A stretch of DNA of 64,000 bases from Gnetum montanum (Eukaryota > Streptophyta > Gnetopsida > Gnetales > Gnetaceae). The position numbers and the translations under genes were made by a program. Location of the stretch: contig MNCI01003975.1 in assembly GCA_015680685.1 (NCBI GenBank), positions 1,012,564-1,076,563 of the forward strand. The letters run 5' to 3'. Shown here in pieces: positions 59,601 to 64,000 of this stretch (its first letter is position 1; every line of letters starts with the position of its first letter). The notes under the pieces are model-generated. The model was not told where the DNA came from and ran no database searches. It saw nothing but the letters and a program-made list of their open reading frames with translations.

Positions 59601-60687
59601 TCTGGTCATCCAACTATGTAAGTATGGCTCCTAAAGCAAAGTTGGATACGTTAGTCATTATATGGAAGGGTCTAGACTAGTCAAGAGCTTGTAGACTAGG
59701 TGTTTCTACAAGCTTCTATTTTAAAGTTTGAAAAGCTAACTCACATTCTTTGGTCCATTCGAAAGGTACGTCCTTTTTCATTAGTTTAACCAATGGTTTT
59801 GCAACCCTTGAAAAGTTCTCTATGAATCTCCTATAATAGCCAGTGTGTCTAAGGAATGATCAGATGTCTTTTACAGTTTTAGGTTGGTGTGTGATTCCTT
59901 GGATAACTTTAATCTTTTTAGGGTCTACCTCTCTCCCTGTTTGTGAAAGCTTATGTCCTAATACTACACCTTCTTGGACCATTAAATGACTTTTTTGCTA
60001 GTTAAGCCTTAAATTGGTTTCAACACATTTTTTTAGTACTTACTCTAATCGGTCCAATGCTTGATCAAAGTTCGCTTCGTAGGTAGAGAAATCATCCATG
60101 AAAACCTCCACACCATTTCCTATTTGCTACTAGAAGATACTTAGAACCAAATGTTGAAATGTTGTAGGAGCATTGCACAAGTCAAACGACATCTATTTGT
60201 ATGCAAATGTCCCCCAAGGACTTGTGAACATGGTCTTGGCTTGGTCTTCTAGTGCTATTTGGATTTGGTTGTATCCATTGTATTCATCCAGAAAACTATA
60301 GTAGTGATGCCCTACAATGGTGTCTAAGACCTGGTTGATGAATGGTAATGGAAAGGATCTTTGAATGTTGCCATGTTTAGTAGCCTAAAGTCTATACACA
60401 ACCTTCGTTTACCTTCTTTTTTTGGGTACAATAACTAATGGACTAACCCATTTGCTATCAACAATGGGGTAGATGAACTCAGCTTTTAGAAGTTGTTCAA
60501 TTTCTTCTTTAACCACTTGCTTTAGATTTGGGTTCAATCACCTCTGTCGTTTTTGTGAAGGCTTCATGGAGGGGTCAATGTAAATCCTATGTTGGCATAT
60601 CCTAGGGTCTATTTTGGTTAATTCGGGATATGACCAAGCGAAGGCTTTTGACCATTTGGTCACCATTTTTAGCAGTCTCTTTTTTTT
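59601..60687 (-). pseudogene. Element I reverse transcriptase
   Basis: Minus-strand segments in order: VSPLVIVPKK (near 60430), a run of seven A with a frame change, LCIDFRLLNMA, FLDEYNGYNQIQI, MSFDLCNAPTTFQHLV, VFMDDFSTY (the catalytic FMDD at about 60090-60105) and KSHLMVQEGVVLGHKL. The active-site box is intact, but stops interrupt several blocks, for example two near 60127-60133. It is 5' of RNase H and 3' of protease, as in Ty3/gypsy. Confidence 0.8.
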
Positions 60688-61810
60688 CTAAGGAGCAAGC
60701 CTAGCATTAATAATTACCATTTTTCCATTTTTGAGAAATGTGTACTCCATATTGGTGGGCAACAATTTTAACTCCAGGGGCTCTTGCTTAAAGTTGTCAG
60801 GGATTTTCAACTTTCTCCAATTGATATTTTCAATGTCGAGACTTGGAAGTTGGCGATGGACTTGCTCTAATGTGTCTATGCTATCGATGTAAGCACAAGT
60901 CAAACCCTCAATTGGTTCCATGCATATAGTTGAGTTGCTCTCTTGGTTAGCCGTCAGCCACTGGATGCCTTCCTGTCTTGTGGTTGCTGCATATAGGCAT
61001 CTTTGTATGTTAGTTAGTTTTGCACACTGGTTGCATGTAGGCAATGCTAAACATTGTAGAAACCAGGACTTTTACATGCAACTACACTCTGTGTCACTGT
61101 ATGCAATGCACAGGACTTTCTTCTTCTTGATCTTTCCAAACATATTTTCCTTTGATATCTCTGGCAAAAGATCACATATTCCTAAGTGTGTGTCAATTGT
61201 GCTTAGCCATGCTCTTCCCATTATGATTGGGAAGTCCTCCTTACAATTGTTAACTTGAATCACTAGGAAGTTGGCTGGATATGACCATCCACAAATAGTG
61301 GTAATAATGTCCTTCACTAGTCCTAATGGGACAGTGATGGAATGGTCGGCCAACTCTAAATGAATGTTACTCTTTTTTAGTGGAGGCAAGTTCCAGACTT
61401 TGTACATTTCTTAAGAGATTAAGTTGACACCAGAACTTGAATCCAAAAGAGCTTTGCATGGCTCATTCCCAGTGATTTGTAAATATATAAGAGGACTCCC
61501 AAGATTGGAGAATTTCCTAGGAAGATGACCAGCCTTAATCCAATCAGTAATGACATGCGTCAACGTGACCGTGTGCATTGAATGTGGCCTTTGGTTTGAA
61601 GGGAGTCCCAAAGTTTTGTATGATGGTGAGGCCTTTGGAGAGTTAGCCACTTGTAACTGGAAGGACTTGGTTGGATTATTGGTCCTAAAGAAAGGTCTCT
61701 TCTTTGTGCAATTGTCTAAACCAATAGTAGGGTGAGGATTAATAGCCCTTGTAGCATTACGTTGTTGCGACTGGGTAGGGAGCTCACCCTGCATGGCTAG
61801 AGTAGGTGGT
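60688..61810 (-). pseudogene. Element I aspartic protease and linker
   Basis: Frame 61411-61794 has the leader MQGELPTQSQQ, KRPFFRT and the protease N-terminus ending ALLDSSSGVNLIS, where relatives have D-T/S-G; the Gly is lost. Frame 61072-61407 has PANFLVIQVN and FPIIMGRAWLSTIDTHLGI. Frame 60688-61044 is the linker to RT with LELKLLPTNMEYTFL. Gag-pol cleavage would be its job; the broken active site and shifts say it is dead. Confidence 0.75.
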
Positions 61811-62283
61811 AATGGAGTTAAGGGTGAAAAAGATGTAGCTGAATGAGAAGGATAGTATGTTTGTAAAACATATCCCCTAGGAGAAGGAGTTCTGTAATAC
61901 TCATGGGTTTAGTAGTGAGGTTGGGGAGCAACATGAATAGGAGAGTCATATGGAAAGATTGGCTATTGCATGTAGTATCCATATGGGTCAGGTTGATGGT
62001 AAGGGTACTATTGATGTGGTGGTGGCATTCTCCATGATTTTGGGTGTTGCCACTATTGGTACTACTCATTTGGTTGTGGTGGAGTTCCACTTGGATAATA
62101 CGTCAAGGGTTGGTAGAACTGTCTTGGGTTACCTTGGGGATAAGGTAACCTTCGAGGTGTTTGCCTTCTATTTAATCGTGGGTTGAGTGCATACACCCTA
62201 GACTCCTGCAGATGTGAGATTACAGGGCAACATCTCTTAGGATGGTCATATTGGCATATCTTACTGTTGGCACATTTGGCCAT
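61811..62283 (-). pseudogene. Element I gag C-terminus with zinc knuckle
   Basis: The frame 62062-62283 contains KICQYDHPKRCC, a knuckle with C-x3-H-x3-C and no first Cys in place, followed by a Tyr/Pro/Gln-rich tail. Element D has the same segment at 26200-26260. The upstream part of gag is absent: similarity ends at about 62283. Confidence 0.65.
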
Positions 62284-63831
62284 TCCATGGAATAGTTGGA
62301 ATATTTTATTAAAAATTGGAATAATCTATGGTTGTAAATTTAGAAGTAAATTTACAGCTTTAGTGTTATGGGTCAATGGGTGTTTTTGGAGAAGTAATCC
62401 ACTAGTAAATAATTTGATGTTGAAGCCTTCTTGATATAAAATGAAAGTGCCAGATTATTCCATATTGGAGATTGGAAGATAGCACTATAGCAAACAAGGA
62501 ATTATGTTATTTACGTGAAAGGCATTGGTGAAGAACATGCTCTAAAACTTTTTGGAAAGGTCCCAAGTTGAAAATCCATGTTGTTAAGCTCAGTTGTATT
62601 TTTTGGCCCTAAGATAACATTTGAAACTCCTTGCAAAAAAATCAAGAAATAAAACAAAAATCAGCAGTGCCTCCGTCATCCTGAAGATTGTACAGTGATG
62701 AGAGTGGAGGAAAAAGAGACTACAATTGGACCAATGATTCCTGACACCGTATACCTATTGAACGTGACAATGGTAGGGGAGCAAACACTATACATGTAAA
62801 GATAATATCAGTGAAGGTGCAGTTGCAGGCGAAGATGAAGGAAAATCACAACGTTCCTGGAAAATCATGTTGCAGTAAAAGTTCAAAATCGCCCGCCGCG
62901 AGACATTCATCCCGGCGTAGACGGGCACCATGAAAACTGCAATCTAGATGGGCATAACCAAGTCCCTGGGGCATGAAACATCTTTGCCGTAAACACAGGG
63001 ATATTTTTAAAAAAATTTGAAACCCTCTTCCACACATAATATACAGAGAAAGGAGTCATGTTTTGTTGAAACCCCGATTTCATTTCTAGTTTTGTAGGCC
63101 ATGGCGGTTCTGGAGGTTGTGGCAGTTATAATGGCATGATGAAGGTTCCTGTGGTTTTGTTGGATGTAGATCCACGATACGTTCTCCCCTGGCTCTGCAA
63201 TCAATGGCAGTGATTTGGAAGATGATTCACAAAAACAAAAAAGAACGGAGGAAGCCCTAAGCGAATTTGGGGCAAAACAAAACAAATTCTAGGCAACTAA
63301 AACCTTATGTTCAGGACCATATGTTCAGCACATCATTTTCTTTCTTCCAAGAAAATCCTTTTCCCTCGCTCTTCAGCAACTGAACACCACAACGATGCCA
63401 GATGCAATGGCAGAGCCTTCTCCCGCGGTGGCGGTTGATAATGATTTTTGGCAGGACAGGATATTTTGAAAATATTTGCTGGTAGTTCTAGGCCTGGCAC
63501 CTTCACATTTGGACCTAATGTTTGGGATTTAAATTTTTATTTTCAGCCACTTTAATATGGGTGCAAGTGCAGATAAATTATTTATATAAATTTAAATAGA
63601 CTAGCTACCATCAACGTCTACACCAAGGTAGATATTATACCTTGTTCATAAAATTACTAAGGGCTTCAATAGTATTCTTAAAAATTTTAAACAAATAAAA
63701 ATGAAAAGCTATTGGAGCTATAATTTTAAATAATTATATAGAGCTATTGGGTTTATTCTCATTATCCACAAAAGCAATATTTGTAATATTTCTCCTAACT
63801 TCCTAACTTCCTAAGTTAATACTTCCTAACT
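62284..63831. other. Unassigned region with CpG-rich patches
   Basis: No gene is supported. CpG-rich spots at about 62888-62930 and 63410-63440 contrast with the AT-rich surroundings. Minus frames 62846-63037 (with ARLRRDECLAAGD) and 63007-63285, and a plus frame of 24 codons at 63395-63469 (MPDAMAEPSPAVAVD), could be exon or UTR remnants. None matches a family I know. Four TTCCTAA(C/G) repeats lie at 63797-63830. Confidence 0.35.
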
Positions 63832-64000
63832 TGTTGGGAAAGTTACTTGGGAGAGAAGTTAGCTAGGATATTTTGGAATGCAACTACCTTATGAACCTTA
63901 TAAAAAGGCTTTAGGGGTGAAAAAAGGGGATAGACTTTGGGGGGAGAAGACACTTGATACATCACACTTTGGGAAGGCTACTAGCTAGTACTTGGGCTCT
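63832..64000 (+). promoter_or_regulatory. Possible LTR start or promoter with TATA box
   Basis: TGTTGGGAAAG at 63832 has the form of a plant LTR start. A TATA box TTATAAAAAG lies at 63898-63907, followed by purine-rich sequence. The window ends before a partner or coding part can be seen. A host gene promoter is the alternative. Confidence 0.3.

Larger units (their letters stand above)
55147..62283 (-). mobile_element. Element I: Athila/Tat-like, nearly full pol, 5' truncated
   Basis: It contains 3' LTR (55147-55979), 3' region, integrase, RNase H, RT, protease and the gag C-terminus in minus order, the most complete pol of this family in the window. Most of gag, the primer binding site and the 5' LTR are missing after 62283. 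It inserted in the RT of element H (left flank AACAT, 55142-55146). Confidence 0.85.

Overview
The window looks like nuclear DNA of a seed plant. It is AT-rich, packed with nested and decayed LTR retrotransposons, and holds one intron-containing plant-type gene. Old, heavily nested elements around a lone gene would suit a gymnosperm (conifer) genome, but that is inference. I see no bacterial or organelle genes, rRNA, intact tRNA or CRISPR.

Left part (1-34.7 kb). A decayed minus-strand reading frame of unknown family (1-1983 and 15337-15850) is split by a plus-strand LTR element without visible coding capacity (element B, 1984-15336). B's own 5' LTR was later split by a minus-strand Ty3/gypsy element (A, 2040-8990) that keeps gag but has no pol. 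Taking A and one target duplication out restores a 575-bp LTR, exactly the length of B's 3' LTR. A Copia element with only a gag-like region (C, 16265-22622) follows. Then come a plus-strand gypsy fragment with gag, protease and partial reverse transcriptase (D, about 23.3-28.6 kb), a minus-strand gypsy fragment joined to it in inverted orientation (E, about 28.6-32.0 kb), and a LINE (32.0-34.7 kb) cut by E inside its reverse transcriptase.

Gene pocket (34.7-46.7 kb). This stretch has no recognisable LTR element. It holds a ten-exon minus-strand gene for a TPX2-like microtubule-associated protein (38021-41831, about 745 aa, one GC-AG intron), three copies of a tRNA-derived SINE, a LINE ORF1 fragment, short tandem duplications and an unidentified decayed minus-strand frame near 45.6-46.0 kb.

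Right part (46.7-62.3 kb). Four minus-strand gypsy elements (F, G, H, I) lie one after another. Each keeps its 3' half and is cut on the right by the next element's LTR. They read as successive insertions whose right halves were all removed by one later deletion ending near 62284. H is a chromovirus with a chromodomain. A, E, F, G, I and D share one LTR family and, where it survives, a tRNA-Asp-type primer binding site as in Athila/Tat elements. Their U3 regions carry short tandem repeats, often of 14 bp, that differ in number and sequence between copies. From 62.3 kb to the end is mostly unassigned sequence with small CpG-rich patches and a possible promoter or LTR start near 63832.

All transposon reading frames are broken. 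Several active-site losses and stops at former Trp or Gln codons are C-to-T/G-to-A changes, as expected for old methylated copies. The TPX2-like gene is the only apparently intact gene.
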